DNA from: an uncultured Bacteroidaceae bacterium
GTDB lineage: Bacteria; Bacteroidota; Bacteroidia; Bacteroidales; Bacteroidaceae
Direction: 5' to 3'
Length of the DNA stretch: 64,000 bases
Assembly: GCA_944320785.1 (NCBI GenBank)
Contig: CALUIR010000001.1
Location: 124,001 to 188,000, forward strand
The notes beneath the pieces were generated by a model. The model was not told the origin of the DNA. It ran no database searches and was given only the letters and a program-made list of their open reading frames with translations. A program made the translations under genes and the position numbers. Within the stretch, counting starts at the first letter, position 1, and every line of letters starts with the position of its first letter. Below, one piece after another: positions 18,539-28,278 of this stretch.

Positions 18539-18578
18539 ACGGCTTCCTTTTTCTTTTGGCATGTGCAAAAACCTGTGG

Positions 18579-18586
18579 CAAAGGTA
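18579..18586 (-). promoter_or_regulatory. -7 promoter box of the SMR transporter gene
   Basis: Minus strand reads TACCTTTG, 40 bases upstream of the start codon. Confidence 0.55.
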
Positions 18587-18742
18587 GCGTTTTTCCCGCG
18601 TGTCCCGTCCTGCATTAACAAAAAAACTCGTTTCCCGCCAGTGGCTTTCCCGACTTATCCCCCGGCAGTTCCGCGAAGCCTCTTGGAGAGACATGCGCCC
18701 CTTCCCAATAAATCCCCCCACCCATCACGGAAAATTTCCCGG

Positions 18743-18803
18743 ACGATTACTAATCGTATGGCATGACGATTACTAATCGTATGGCGTGACGATTACTAAT
18801 CGT
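18743..18803. repeat. Palindrome array A2: three copies of the 15-bp palindrome, 23-bp period
   Basis: ACGATTACTAATCGT at 18743-18757, 18766-18780 and 18789-18803, with 8-bp spacers ATGGCATG and ATGGCGTG. It is the array A1 palindrome with the central base read from the other strand. The left flank CACCCATCACGGAA and right flank GGAATTGTTC correspond to those of A1 and A3 in the same orientation. It occupies the 426-bp gap between the SMR gene and glyA, which otherwise holds only a promoter and a terminator. Confidence 0.9.
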
Positions 18804-18903
18804 ATCAGGAATTGTTCCTGAAGAACCCGGAAAATACATGGAAGGTTCAGGGCAAAAGCCTCCATGCGTTTCCCCAAACCTCCGGGAAGAAGCGCAACCG
18901 AAA

Positions 18904-18939
18904 GAGGAAAAAAAGGAGGCATCCTCTCCGGATGCCTCC
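18904..18939 (-). terminator. Rho-independent terminator of glyA
   Basis: Perfect 10-bp stem GGAGGCATCC / GGATGCCTCC (18915-18939) with a 5-base loop. On the minus strand it is followed by a seven-T run (plus-strand A's at 18908-18914). Confidence 0.85.
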
Positions 18940-18964
18940 CTGCACTGCTTCCAGAAGCCGTGCG

Positions 18965-20245
18965 TCAATAAGCAAAAATCGGGTAATCCTTCATCATCTC
19001 GTTGACCCGCTGGCGGACAGAAGCGATGACCGCCTCGTCGTCCACATGGGAAAGCACCGTTTCAATCATCTCGGCAATCTCAAGCATCAGGCCTTCTTTC
19101 GCGCCACGCGTGGTGATGGCTGGCGTGCCCAAGCGGATGCCCGACGTTTGGAAAGCCGAACGGGTGTCGAAAGGCACCATGTTCTTGTTCACGGTGATGT
19201 CGGCGGCCACCAAAGCCTTTTCGGCCACTTTTCCCGTCAGGTCCGGGTATTTCCCGCGCAAATCCACCAGCATGGAATGGTTGTCCGTGCCGCCGGAAAC
19301 GATGGTGAAGCCACGGTCCATCAAGGCCTGCGCCAGCACGGCGGCGTTCTTCTTCACCTGCAACGCATATTCCTTGAACTCCGGCTGGAGGATTTCGCCG
19401 AATGCCACGGCCTTGGCCGCGATGACATGCTCCAACGGGCCGCCTTGGATGCCGGGGAAGACAGCTGAATCCAGCAGTTGCGACATCATCTTCACTTCGC
19501 CCTTCGGCGTCTTCTTGCCCCAAGGGTTGGGGAAGTCTTTCCCCATCAAGATGATGCCGCCACGCGGGCCGCGCAACGTCTTATGGGTCGTGGAGGTCAC
19601 GATGTGCGCGTATTTCAGCGGGTTCTCCAGCAGGCCTGCGGCAATCAGCCCCGCCGGGTGCGCCATGTCCACCATGAAAATGGCCCCTACCTCGTCGGCA
19701 ATCTTGCGCATGCGCGCATAATCCCATTCCCGCGAATAAGCGGAACCGCCCCCGATAATCATCTTCGGACGCTCGCGCAAAGCCACCTCTTCCATCTGGT
19801 CATAGTCCACGCGCCCGGTCTCCTTGTCGAGGTTGTACTCACAGGGCGTGTAAATGATGCCGGAAGTATTCACTGGGGAACCATGCGAGAGGTGTCCCCC
19901 ATGCGCCAAGTTCAGCCCCATGAACTTGTCGCCGGGGTTCAGCACGGCAAGGAAAACCGCTGCGTTGGCCTGTGCGCCGGAATGTGGCTGCACGTTCGCC
20001 CACTCCGCCCCGAAGATTTCCTTCACGCGGTCTATCGCGATTTGTTCACTTTGGTCCACCACTTCGCAGCCTCCGTAATAACGCTTGCCCGGATAGCCTT
20101 CCGCATACTTGTTCGTGAGGCACGAACCCATGGCCTGCATCACTTGGCTGCTCACAAAATTCTCTGACGCAATCAGCTCAATGCCCTTCAGCTGGCGCTG
20201 ATGCTCCTTTTCGATGATGTCGAAAATCAAATCGTCTCTTTTCAT
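18965..20245 (-). CDS. glyA: Serine hydroxymethyltransferase
   Basis: 426 residues from the ATG at 20245 ([18 protein letters not shown]). Fold type I PLP enzyme: [25 protein letters not shown] and the PLP-lysine motif [13 protein letters not shown] near residue 230. It interconverts serine and glycine while loading tetrahydrofolate with a one-carbon unit. gcvP and folD, also one-carbon genes, lie within 13 kb but in separate transcription units. A promoter box and a terminator mark it as monocistronic. Confidence 0.98.
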   Translation of the reverse strand: MKRDDLIFDIIEKEHQRQLKGIELIASENFVSSQVMQAMGSCLTNKYAEGYPGKRYYGGCEVVDQSEQIAIDRVKEIFGAEWANVQPHSGAQANAAVFLAVLNPGDKFMGLNLAHGGHLSHGSPVNTSGIIYTPCEYNLDKETGRVDYDQMEEVALRERPKMIIGGGSAYSREWDYARMRKIADEVGAIFMVDMAHPAGLIAAGLLENPLKYAHIVTSTTHKTLRGPRGGIILMGKDFPNPWGKKTPKGEVKMMSQLLDSAVFPGIQGGPLEHVIAAKAVAFGEILQPEFKEYALQVKKNAAVLAQALMDRGFTIVSGGTDNHSMLVDLRGKYPDLTGKVAEKALVAADITVNKNMVPFDTRSAFQTSGIRLGTPAITTRGAKEGLMLEIAEMIETVLSHVDDEAVIASVRQRVNEMMKDYPIFAY

Positions 20246-20293
20246 TCCTACGGGTAAATAATTTGTTGGTTCAAGAATCGTTGAATCATGCCA

Positions 20294-20301
20294 CAAATAT
20301 A
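20294..20301 (-). promoter_or_regulatory. -7 promoter box of glyA
   Basis: Minus strand reads TATATTTG, 48 bases upstream of the glyA ATG. Confidence 0.6.
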
Positions 20302-20440
20302 CGCAAAATACGGATACCCCCCGATGGAAAGCCCGGTTTTATTCATGCAAACCCGCAAGAAGCCCCGCATCCACGGCAAATATTCAAGGGCCGCCCGGCA
20401 AAAAAAACAGGCAAACATGCTTTTTGCACGGACCTTTTCC

Positions 20441-20448
20441 TATCTTTG
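20441..20448 (+). promoter_or_regulatory. -7 promoter box of the lipoprotein-rsmG-MBL-gcvP operon
   Basis: TATCTTTG, 47 bases before the ATG at 20496. It probably serves all four genes to 25501, whose gaps are at most 23 bases. Confidence 0.6.
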
Positions 20449-20495
20449 TCGATAAATAACCGATGTACGAACTTCTATCAATTTGCAAAATGATT

Positions 20496-21335
20496 ATGAA
20501 AAAGCATGTTGCCTGCTTGCAGGCGCTCATTCCCTTGGCAGGAATCGTCCTTTTATCCTGCAACGGCCATAAAAACCGCCAATATGACAATATACAATTC
20601 GACAGCATCTGCGTCAGCCAGACCGTCCCGCTCATAGAGAACGACACGGCCTCGCCATCGTGCGACCTGCAAATCACCTATGTCTATCCCGCACAGGCAG
20701 ACACCGCCGCCTTAAACATAAAAAAGGTAAGGGAAAGCCTCCTCCTTTTCTGCTTCGGAAAGGAAAACATGCAGCCGGATGAGAAAACAACCGTGGAATC
20801 CTTCCGGGATGCCTACGTCCGTGAATACCGCAACGGCTTGTCGGAACTCTATCTCGAAGACGTGAAAAGCAACAAAGACGGCGAAACCGGCACACGGGCA
20901 TGGTACACTTACTACCAGACCATCGAGGCACGCCCCGTATCCGCCGCCAAAGGTTACCTTGCTTATGAGGTGAACACGCACAACTACCGGGGCGGCGCAC
21001 ACGGCATGTACGACACCCGTTACCTGAATTTCCGCATGCCCGACGGGCATCTGATGGAAATAGAAGACGTGTTCCAGCCCGGTTACGAGGCAGCCGTTGA
21101 CTCCATGCTGTTCAAACGGTTGCTGGAAGCCACCCACAGCGCTGACCGCGAGGAACTGGAAGACAAGGCATACCTGCTGGACATGGACATGTATGCAAGC
21201 CGCAACTTCAGGCTGGGGGAAGACAGCATCCACTTCTTTTACAACGTATATGAAATTGCACCATACAGCTGCGGCACCACAGAACTGGCATTGCCTTATG
21301 GAAGCATCAAAGAATGGATGAAAACCGAACAATGA
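20496..21335 (+). CDS. DUF3298/RsiV-like lipoprotein
   Basis: 279 residues from the ATG at 20496 (MKKHVACLQALIP), with lipobox GIVLLSC. The C-terminal domain matches the DUF3298 (RsiV-type) pattern: YLAYEVNTHNYRGGAHGMYD, YLNFRMPDGHLMEIEDVF, then FYNVYEIAPYSCGTTELALP. A DUF4163-like region precedes it. In RsiV of Bacillus this fold senses lysozyme, but Bacteroidota homologues are mostly uncharacterised surface or periplasmic lipoproteins. It leads an operon with rsmG, an MBL hydrolase and gcvP. Confidence 0.82.
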   Translation: MKKHVACLQALIPLAGIVLLSCNGHKNRQYDNIQFDSICVSQTVPLIENDTASPSCDLQITYVYPAQADTAALNIKKVRESLLLFCFGKENMQPDEKTTVESFRDAYVREYRNGLSELYLEDVKSNKDGETGTRAWYTYYQTIEARPVSAAKGYLAYEVNTHNYRGGAHGMYDTRYLNFRMPDGHLMEIEDVFQPGYEAAVDSMLFKRLLEATHSADREELEDKAYLLDMDMYASRNFRLGEDSIHFFYNVYEIAPYSCGTTELALPYGSIKEWMKTEQ

Positions 21336-21351
21336 AAAAACGCATGCATAC

Positions 21352-21975
21352 ATGGAACGGATATTGAAGTATTTCCCGGACATCAGCGAAACACAAAAGC
21401 AACAGTTCGCAGCCTTGTACGACCTGTATCAGGACTGGAATGCGAAAATCAACGTGATTTCCCGCAAGGACATCGGCAACCTGTACGAACACCATGTGCT
21501 GCATTCATTGGGCATCGGCAAGCTCATCCGCTTCAGGCCCGGCACATCCGTCATGGACATGGGGACAGGAGGAGGATTTCCCGGCATACCGCTGGCCATC
21601 CTGTTCCCGGAATCCACGTTCCACTTAATCGACGGCACAGGCAAGAAAGTGCATGTGGCCAGCGAAGTGGCGCAGTCCATCGGCCTGCAGAATGTCACCT
21701 GCCGGCACATCCGGGCGGAAGAAGAAAAAGGGAAATTCGATTTCATCGTCAGCCGCGCCGTGATGCCGCTCCCCGACTTCATCAAAGCCGTCCGGAAAAA
21801 CATCTCTTCCAAACAATCCAACAACTCGCTGCCCAACGGCGTCATATGCCTGAAAGGCGGCGAAGTGGCGCTTGAGATCCAGCCGTTCAAGCACATCGCC
21901 ATGGTCACTGACCTGAAAGACTACTTCAAAGAGCCTTATTTTGAAACCAAGAAAGCGATATACGTACCTTTATAG
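21352..21975 (+). CDS. rsmG: 16S rRNA m7G527 methyltransferase RsmG
   Basis: 207 residues, the usual size. The AdoMet-binding motif VMDMGTGGGFPGIPLAI follows the typical NVISRKDIGNLYEHHVLHSL segment, and FDFIVSRAVMPL comes later. It methylates N7 of G527 in 16S rRNA; loss gives low-level streptomycin resistance in other bacteria. It starts 16 bases after the lipoprotein gene and is part of the gcvP operon. Confidence 0.95.
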   Translation: MERILKYFPDISETQKQQFAALYDLYQDWNAKINVISRKDIGNLYEHHVLHSLGIGKLIRFRPGTSVMDMGTGGGFPGIPLAILFPESTFHLIDGTGKKVHVASEVAQSIGLQNVTCRHIRAEEEKGKFDFIVSRAVMPLPDFIKAVRKNISSKQSNNSLPNGVICLKGGEVALEIQPFKHIAMVTDLKDYFKEPYFETKKAIYVPL

Positions 21976-21989
21976 AACCACCCTACGCC

Positions 21990-22628
21990 ATGAAAATCAA
22001 AAGATTCGAATTCAACATGTTCCCGGTCAACTGCTATGTGCTGGCCGACGAGACCAAAGAAGCCGTGGTGATTGACGCAGGCTGCTTCACCGAAGAAGAA
22101 AAACAAACGCTGAAAAGCTTCATCATCGGGCAACAACTGAACGTGAAGCATCTGCTATGCACGCACCTCCATTTAGACCATATATTCGGCAATTCATTCA
22201 TGCTGAAAGAGTTCGGGCTAAAAGCAGAAGCCAACCAAGCCGATGAATTCCTGCTGGAACACGCAGCGCAACAATCGCGCCTGTTCGGCTTTGAATTGGA
22301 AGAAAAGCCCGCGCCGGTCGGCAGGCACATCTGCGACGGTGACATCATTGAGTTCGGCAACACCACGCTGGAAGCCATCCACGTGCCGGGACATTCACCC
22401 GGAAGCCTGGTGTATTATTGCAAGGCTGAAAAATGCATGTTCTCAGGCGATGTGCTGTTCCAAGGAAGCATCGGGCGCGCAGACCTTGCAGGAGGCAATT
22501 TCGATGAACTGCATGAAAGCATCTGCAGCCGCCTCTTCATCCTGCCCGACGAGACAATCGTATATCCGGGACATGGAGCCCCCACCACCATCGGAACAGA
22601 AAAAAGGGAAAACCCGTTCTTCAGATAA
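21990..22628 (+). CDS. Glyoxalase II-like MBL-fold hydrolase
   Basis: 212 residues with the complete metallo-beta-lactamase metal set: THLHLDHIFG (HxHxDH), PGHSPGS, FSGDVLF (bridging Asp) and YPGHGAPTTIG. It is a short member of the glyoxalase II-like branch without the C-terminal substrate domain of GloB, so hydroxyacylglutathione hydrolysis is not certain. It sits 14 bases after rsmG and 23 bases before gcvP. Confidence 0.9.
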   Translation: MKIKRFEFNMFPVNCYVLADETKEAVVIDAGCFTEEEKQTLKSFIIGQQLNVKHLLCTHLHLDHIFGNSFMLKEFGLKAEANQADEFLLEHAAQQSRLFGFELEEKPAPVGRHICDGDIIEFGNTTLEAIHVPGHSPGSLVYYCKAEKCMFSGDVLFQGSIGRADLAGGNFDELHESICSRLFILPDETIVYPGHGAPTTIGTEKRENPFFR

Positions 22629-22651
22629 ACATTCATTTTTAGATATTAGCT

Positions 22652-25501
22652 ATGAAAACAGATTTATTAGCAGGCAGGCATATCGGCATCCAAGAACAGG
22701 ACTTGCCGGGAATGCTGGAGAAAATCGGCGTCAAAAGCCTGGACGAACTGATTGACAAGACCATCCCGGCCAACATACGCCTGAAGGAACCGCTCAAGCT
22801 GCCTGAAGCCATGACAGAAAGAGCCTTTGCCGAACATATCGCTGCCATTGCCGCCAAAAACAAGATTTATACGACCTACATTGGCGGCGGCTGGTACGAC
22901 ACCATCACGCCCGCCGTGATACAGCGCAATGTGTTCGAGAACCCGGTATGGTACACCTCTTACACTCCTTACCAGACAGAAGTGTCGCAAGGACGGCTGG
23001 AGGCACTGATGAATTTCCAAACCGTCATCAGCGACCTCACAGGCATGCCGCTTGCCAACTGTTCCCTATTGGACGAAGCCACGGCTGCTGCCGAGGCAGC
23101 CACCATGATGCATGCCCTCCGCACACGTGACCAGCAAAAGGCCGGCGCCAACGTGTTGTTCGTGGATGAGAACATCTTCGCGCAAAACCTTGCCGTGCTG
23201 CGCACAAGAGCCATCCCGCAAGGCATCACGCTCAAGATAGGGAAATACCAGAACCTGGAGTTCACGCCGGACATCTTCGGGTGCATCCTGCAATACCCCA
23301 ATGCGGAAGGAAACATTGAAGACTACCGCGAATTTGCCCGGAAAGCGCACGAAGCCAACTGCAAAGTGGCCGTGGATGCCGATATCCTGAGCCTTGTGCT
23401 GCTCACCCCACCAGGAGAATGGGGCGCCGACATCGTGTTCGGCAGCAGCCAACGCTTAGGCATACCGATGTTCTACGGAGGGCCTTCAGCCGCCTATTTC
23501 GCCACACGCGATGAATACAAACGGCAAATGCCGGGACGCATCATCGGATGGTCCAAAGACAAATACGGGAAACTGTGTTACCGCATGGCGCTCCAAACCC
23601 GCGAACAACACATCAAAAGGGAAAAAGCCACTTCAAACATCTGCACCGCACAGGCTTTGCTGGCCACCATGGCCGGATTCTATGCCGTATATCACGGGCC
23701 GCAAGGGCTGGCCGCCATCGCGCAGCGCATCCACAACATCGCCTGCTTCCTCGAAAAGGAAATCACCCGATTGGGATACACCAACAATAACAAATATTTC
23801 TTCGACACTTTGCGGTTTTCATTGCCCGGCCACATCCCCGTGCAACGGCTGCACACCGTGGCCCTCAGCAAGGAAGTCAACCTGAAATATTACGAGAACG
23901 GGGAAGTGGGGCTAAGCATTGACGAGACCACCGACCTGCACGACATCAACGTGCTGCTCTCCATCTTCGCCATCGCCGCCGAGAAGAATTTCCAGGAAAT
24001 GACCGCCGACATCCCGGATGCCTGCCGCATCCCGGCCCTGCTGCGCAGGGAAAGCGCGTTCCTCACCCACGAGGTGTTCCAAAAATACCACACGGAGACA
24101 GAGATGATGCGCTACATCAAACGGCTGGAGCGGAAAGACATTTCCTTGGCACACTCCATGATATCCTTGGGATCCTGCACCATGAAGCTGAATGCTGCCG
24201 CCGAGATGCTGCCGCTCAGCCGCCCGGAATTCATGTGCATGCACCCGTTGGTCCCCGAAAACCAGGCAGAAGGCTACCATATCCTGATAAACAACCTGAG
24301 CGAACAACTGAAAGCCATCACAGGTTTTGCCGGCGTGACCCTGCAACCGAACTCAGGCGCGGCAGGGGAATACACCGGGCTGCGCATCATACGCTCCTAT
24401 CTGGAAAGCATCGGGCAAGGGCACCGCAACAAAATCCTGATCCCGGCATCCGCCCACGGAACCAACCCAGCATCGGCCGTGCAGGCAGGATACGAAACCA
24501 TCACCTGTGCCTGCGATGCACACGGGAATGTGGACATCCATGACCTGAAGGCAAAAGCGGAAGAGAACAAAGGGCAACTGGCCGCGCTGATGATAACCTA
24601 CCCCTCCACACACGGCATCTTCGAGACCGACATCGTGGAGATATGCCGCATCATCCACCAATGCGGGGCGCAAGTTTACATGGACGGCGCCAACATGAAC
24701 GCGCAAGTCGGGCTGACCAATCCCGGCACCATCGGTGCAGACGTATGCCACCTGAACCTGCACAAGACCTTTGCCAGCCCGCACGGTGGAGGAGGCCCCG
24801 GCGTGGGTCCCGTATGCGTGGCGGAACACTTGGTGCCGTTCCTGCCGGGACACCCGTTATGGGGAAGCAGCCTGAACACAGTAGCCGCCGCACCTTACGG
24901 AAGCGCAGGCATCCTGCCCATCACCTACGGCTACATCTGCATGATGGGCGCCGACGGCTTGGAGAAAGCCACCAAAGCCGCCATACTGAATGCCAACTAC
25001 CTGGCTGCCTGCCTGGACGGCACGTATGGCATCGTGTACCGGGGCACCAACGGCTTCGTGGGACACGAAATGATACTGGAATGCCGAAAGGTGCATGAAG
25101 AGACGGGAATCAGCGAGAACGACATCGCCAAACGCCTGATGGACTACGGCTACCATGCCCCCACGCTCTCGTTCCCCGTACACGGCACTTTGATGATAGA
25201 GCCTACGGAAAGCGAGAGCAAATGGGAGTTGGACAACTTCGTGGATGTCATGCTCCAAATCTACCAAGAGATACAAGAAGTGAAGGAAGGGGCTGCCGAC
25301 AAGGCGGACAACGTGTTGCTGAACGCCCCCCATCCCGAATATGAGGTGGTGGCCAACGAATGGAGCCACGCCTACACCAGGGAAAAGGCTGCCTACCCCA
25401 TCCCCTCGGTGCGAGAAAACAAGTTCTGGGTCAACGTGGCACGCGTGGACAACACATTGGGCGACCGGAAACTGCTCGCCACCCGCAACGAGACGTTCTG
25501 A
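22652..25501 (+). CDS. gcvP: Glycine dehydrogenase (decarboxylating), P-protein of the glycine cleavage system
   Basis: 949 residues, the single-chain form with fused N- and C-terminal halves. The PLP lysine lies in NLHKTFASPHGGGGPG in the C-terminal half; SLGSCTMKLNAAAEM and ANMNAQVGLTNPGTIGADVC are also diagnostic. It decarboxylates glycine and passes the aminomethyl group to GcvH. No gcvH or gcvT is nearby. It is the last gene of its operon. Confidence 0.98.
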   Translation: MKTDLLAGRHIGIQEQDLPGMLEKIGVKSLDELIDKTIPANIRLKEPLKLPEAMTERAFAEHIAAIAAKNKIYTTYIGGGWYDTITPAVIQRNVFENPVWYTSYTPYQTEVSQGRLEALMNFQTVISDLTGMPLANCSLLDEATAAAEAATMMHALRTRDQQKAGANVLFVDENIFAQNLAVLRTRAIPQGITLKIGKYQNLEFTPDIFGCILQYPNAEGNIEDYREFARKAHEANCKVAVDADILSLVLLTPPGEWGADIVFGSSQRLGIPMFYGGPSAAYFATRDEYKRQMPGRIIGWSKDKYGKLCYRMALQTREQHIKREKATSNICTAQALLATMAGFYAVYHGPQGLAAIAQRIHNIACFLEKEITRLGYTNNNKYFFDTLRFSLPGHIPVQRLHTVALSKEVNLKYYENGEVGLSIDETTDLHDINVLLSIFAIAAEKNFQEMTADIPDACRIPALLRRESAFLTHEVFQKYHTETEMMRYIKRLERKDISLAHSMISLGSCTMKLNAAAEMLPLSRPEFMCMHPLVPENQAEGYHILINNLSEQLKAITGFAGVTLQPNSGAAGEYTGLRIIRSYLESIGQGHRNKILIPASAHGTNPASAVQAGYETITCACDAHGNVDIHDLKAKAEENKGQLAALMITYPSTHGIFETDIVEICRIIHQCGAQVYMDGANMNAQVGLTNPGTIGADVCHLNLHKTFASPHGGGGPGVGPVCVAEHLVPFLPGHPLWGSSLNTVAAAPYGSAGILPITYGYICMMGADGLEKATKAAILNANYLAACLDGTYGIVYRGTNGFVGHEMILECRKVHEETGISENDIAKRLMDYGYHAPTLSFPVHGTLMIEPTESESKWELDNFVDVMLQIYQEIQEVKEGAADKADNVLLNAPHPEYEVVANEWSHAYTREKAAYPIPSVRENKFWVNVARVDNTLGDRKLLATRNETF

Positions 25502-25523
25502 CCTCCTCCCCCAACACACGCCG

Positions 25524-25558
25524 CAGCGGCTCCAAGGATGCGTCCTTCGGAGCCGCTG
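25524..25558. terminator. Hairpin after gcvP
   Basis: AGCGGCTCCAAGGA / TCCTTCGGAGCCGCT forms a ~14-bp stem with one bulge and a TGCG loop, 23 bases after the gcvP stop. No T-run follows, so it may be an RNA 3'-end stabiliser rather than a classical terminator. Confidence 0.5.
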
Positions 25559-25649
25559 TTGCTATCCAACGGCAGGAGAACATCGGCTTGCATGCCCGGC
25601 AAACGTTGCTTGCATGCATGGGAAATCCCGTTCATGCCGCCAACTTCTT

Positions 25650-25668
25650 TATCTTTAGGCTAAGGATG
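25650..25668. repeat. Solitary 19-bp palindrome (family C, single unit)
   Basis: TATCTTTAGGCTAAGGATG, one unit of the family arrayed at 39083-39164. The adjoining CAACTTCTTTATC also matches, in inverse orientation, the edge of that array. It lies between convergent gcvP and the GH95 gene. Confidence 0.75.
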
Positions 25669-25760
25669 AACTTTCCACCCGCATGGACGCAACTTCCCAC
25701 CCCGCTGCCTGAAAGTCCATGCCCGTGCAAACAGGACCTGCACGGCATGAAAAGCGGGCG

Positions 25761-28226
25761 TCACATCCGCTCCACCGTGTAATCCTGCCCGGCCACCGTC
25801 TCCAAATCGTATTCATAGATTTGGTAAAGCACCGGGCGCTGCGGGCGGATTTCGTCCGACACCAAAGGTTCCTTGATTTGCGCCCGCCGGAACAGCGGGT
25901 TGGGATTCTCGCCCGAAGCAGGCTTCAATCCCTCCCCTTTCAACGGGACATAGGAGCGCAGGCGCAGGTTGCCGCCTATGCGCGAATGGATGGTGGCAGT
26001 GGAAAGCTGGCCGCCGTCCCAGTCCATGCCGACCACGAAAGCGCCGCGCGCCACCAAGCCTTCCACGCTTCCCTCCGGCCATGCGTCCGGCAATGCGGGC
26101 AGGAGATGGACCGCACCATCATGGCTCTGCAACAGCATCTCCGCCATCCCGGCCGTGCAGCCGAAGTTGCCGTCTATTTGGAAAGGCGGATGCGCGTCGA
26201 AAAGGTTCGGGTATGTGCGGCCTTCGGGGTATTGCCCTTCCTCGGCGTCCGAAGGAAGGAGCTTCAGCAAGTTGCCTATCATGCGGTAGGCATGGTTGCC
26301 GTCCAAGAGACGCGCCCAAAGGTTGATTTTCCACCCGATGGACCATCCCGTGGCCTCATCGCCCCGCTGAAGCAGGGTGTTCTTGATGGCTTGGAAAAGC
26401 AATGGGTGCATGTAAGGCGATATCTGGTTGCTCGGGAAAAGGCCGTATGCATGCGAAATGTGGCGGTGGCGGTCACGTGGGTTGTCCATATCCTCCAGCC
26501 ATTCCTGCAATTGGTTGTGGCGGCCTATCTGCATAGGAGGAAGCTGGCTAATCATCCGGCGCAACGAATCTTGGTAAGCAGTCGGTTCGCCCAAGATGCA
26601 GGCGGCCTCCAAGGCATTGCCCAGCACATCAAACACAATCTGGTTGTCCATCGTGCAGCCCGCCACGATGGTGGATGCCTTCCCGGTGTTCTCCCCCTGC
26701 GGGCCATGCTCCGGCGACATGGAAGGAGCCTCCACCATCCAGCCATAACGCGGATGCGGGACGAGGTATGCCAGGTAGAAATCCGCCGCGCCTTTCAGGA
26801 CGGGATACGCCCGGCGCAAGAAACCTTTGTCGCCCGTATAGAGGTAATGCTGCCACAAATGGGTGGTGAGCCACCCCCCGCCGTTGGGCCACGTGCCGTA
26901 GAAAGCCTTGTCCACCGGGCCGGTGCAACGCCAGATGTCCGTGTTATGGTGGGCCACCCACCCTTTGGCGCCATACATCACCCGCGCCGTCTCCTGCCCC
27001 GTGCGGGACAGTTCCTCCACCAATCGGAACAACGGCTGATGGGTCTCACTGAGGTTCGTCACCTCAGCAGGCCAGTAGTTCATCTCAGTGTTGATGTTGA
27101 TGGTATATTTCCCGTCCCACGGTGCGGAAAGGCTTTCATTCCATATCCCTTGGAGGTTGGCCGCCTGCCCGCCCGGCTGCGAGGAGGATATCAGGAGGTA
27201 ACGCCCGTACTGGAACATCAATGCCGCCAAGCCCGCGTCTTTCCCCTCGTTGAAACGGCGGACGCGTTCGGAAGTTTCCCATGCCTCGCCCTCGCCGTGG
27301 CCCAAATCGAGCCTCACCCGGCAGAACTGCTCCCGGTAGCACGCCTCATGGTCGGCCAAGGCTTGGGCGTAGGGTTTCCTCATGGCTTCGTCCAGCAGGC
27401 GTTGCGCCTTGCGGCGGGCATTGCCGCCCACGTCGTCGTAGGCGCGGAAATTAGTGGCGGAGGCGATATAGAGCGTCACCGTGTCGGCATCCTCCACCTT
27501 CAGCACGCCACCCTTGGCGATGACTTCCGCCCGGCCGCCTTGGGCAAGGACCTTCGTATGCGTCTCCATGCGGATAGCGCCTTCCACGCCTTCATGGCTG
27601 CTGCCACGGCCTGCCAGCACCAATGCCCTGCCCCGGCATTCCGCCTTGGCCTCCTCCACCGGCGATTCATAGCGGAGGGAAAGGGAGAGCATCCCCGGAC
27701 GGTCAGCCGTGAAGCGCACAATGACCACGCGGTCGGCCAGCGAGGCGAAGGCTTCCCGGCGGTAGGCCACGCCGTCCACCCGGTAGGCGGTGGTGGCCAC
27801 GGCGCGCTCCAAGTCGAGGTCGCGGTAATAATCCGTGGCCGCCTCATGGCCGGGCTGCTCTATCAGCAAACTGCCCACGGTCTGGTAAGGCATGCCGTTG
27901 CGCCCGGAATAGAAAGTACTGTCTATCAACTGCTGCGCCTCCATGTTGCGCCCCTCGAACACCAGCCTCCTCACCTCCGGCAGGGCATCCAACGCCTCCG
28001 GGCTGTCGTTGCGGTGAGGCCCGCCGCCCCACATCGTCTCCTCGTTCAACTGGAGCCTTTCCACGCCGGTGCCTCCATACACCATCGCGCCCATGCTGGA
28101 ATTGCCAATCGGCAAGGCCTCCACCCAAATGCGGGCGGGCTGCCGGTACCATAACTTCAAGTCCTCCGCCCCTGCCATGACAAAGAGGAAGCACAGGAGG
28201 CTTCCTAAAAAGATTCTTTTCTTCAT
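25761..28226 (-). CDS. GH95 family alpha-L-fucosidase-like glycosidase, exported
   Basis: 821 residues. The signal peptide is [20 protein letters not shown]. The N-terminal GH95 beta-sandwich includes [37 protein letters not shown] and [13 protein letters not shown]. The catalytic (alpha/alpha)6 barrel shows [25 protein letters not shown] and [13 protein letters not shown]95 enzymes are inverting alpha-1,2-L-fucosidases or alpha-galactosidases acting on mucin, milk or plant glycans. It follows a predicted outer-membrane barrel gene by 52 bases and is probably cotranscribed with it; no SusC/SusD pair is present. Confidence 0.93.
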   Translation of the reverse strand: MKKRIFLGSLLCFLFVMAGAEDLKLWYRQPARIWVEALPIGNSSMGAMVYGGTGVERLQLNEETMWGGGPHRNDSPEALDALPEVRRLVFEGRNMEAQQLIDSTFYSGRNGMPYQTVGSLLIEQPGHEAATDYYRDLDLERAVATTAYRVDGVAYRREAFASLADRVVIVRFTADRPGMLSLSLRYESPVEEAKAECRGRALVLAGRGSSHEGVEGAIRMETHTKVLAQGGRAEVIAKGGVLKVEDADTVTLYIASATNFRAYDDVGGNARRKAQRLLDEAMRKPYAQALADHEACYREQFCRVRLDLGHGEGEAWETSERVRRFNEGKDAGLAALMFQYGRYLLISSSQPGGQAANLQGIWNESLSAPWDGKYTININTEMNYWPAEVTNLSETHQPLFRLVEELSRTGQETARVMYGAKGWVAHHNTDIWRCTGPVDKAFYGTWPNGGGWLTTHLWQHYLYTGDKGFLRRAYPVLKGAADFYLAYLVPHPRYGWMVEAPSMSPEHGPQGENTGKASTIVAGCTMDNQIVFDVLGNALEAACILGEPTAYQDSLRRMISQLPPMQIGRHNQLQEWLEDMDNPRDRHRHISHAYGLFPSNQISPYMHPLLFQAIKNTLLQRGDEATGWSIGWKINLWARLLDGNHAYRMIGNLLKLLPSDAEEGQYPEGRTYPNLFDAHPPFQIDGNFGCTAGMAEMLLQSHDGAVHLLPALPDAWPEGSVEGLVARGAFVVGMDWDGGQLSTATIHSRIGGNLRLRSYVPLKGEGLKPASGENPNPLFRRAQIKEPLVSDEIRPQRPVLYQIYEYDLETVAGQDYTVERM

Positions 28227-28278
28227 CCTGTCTTTATATATTATATGTTATTATGTGCATGCGCAAAAGCCTCCACGC

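Noticed and set aside
18539-18740. Guanidine (ykkC-type) riboswitch upstream of the SugE/Gdx-like gene
   Set aside because: The predicted -7 box lies 40 bases from the ATG, leaving no room, and no conserved riboswitch core could be recognised.
25719-28154. 811-codon plus-strand ORF antisense to the GH95 gene
   Set aside because: Composition is that of a GC-rich shadow frame, with no recognisable domain; the opposite strand encodes a complete GH95 enzyme.
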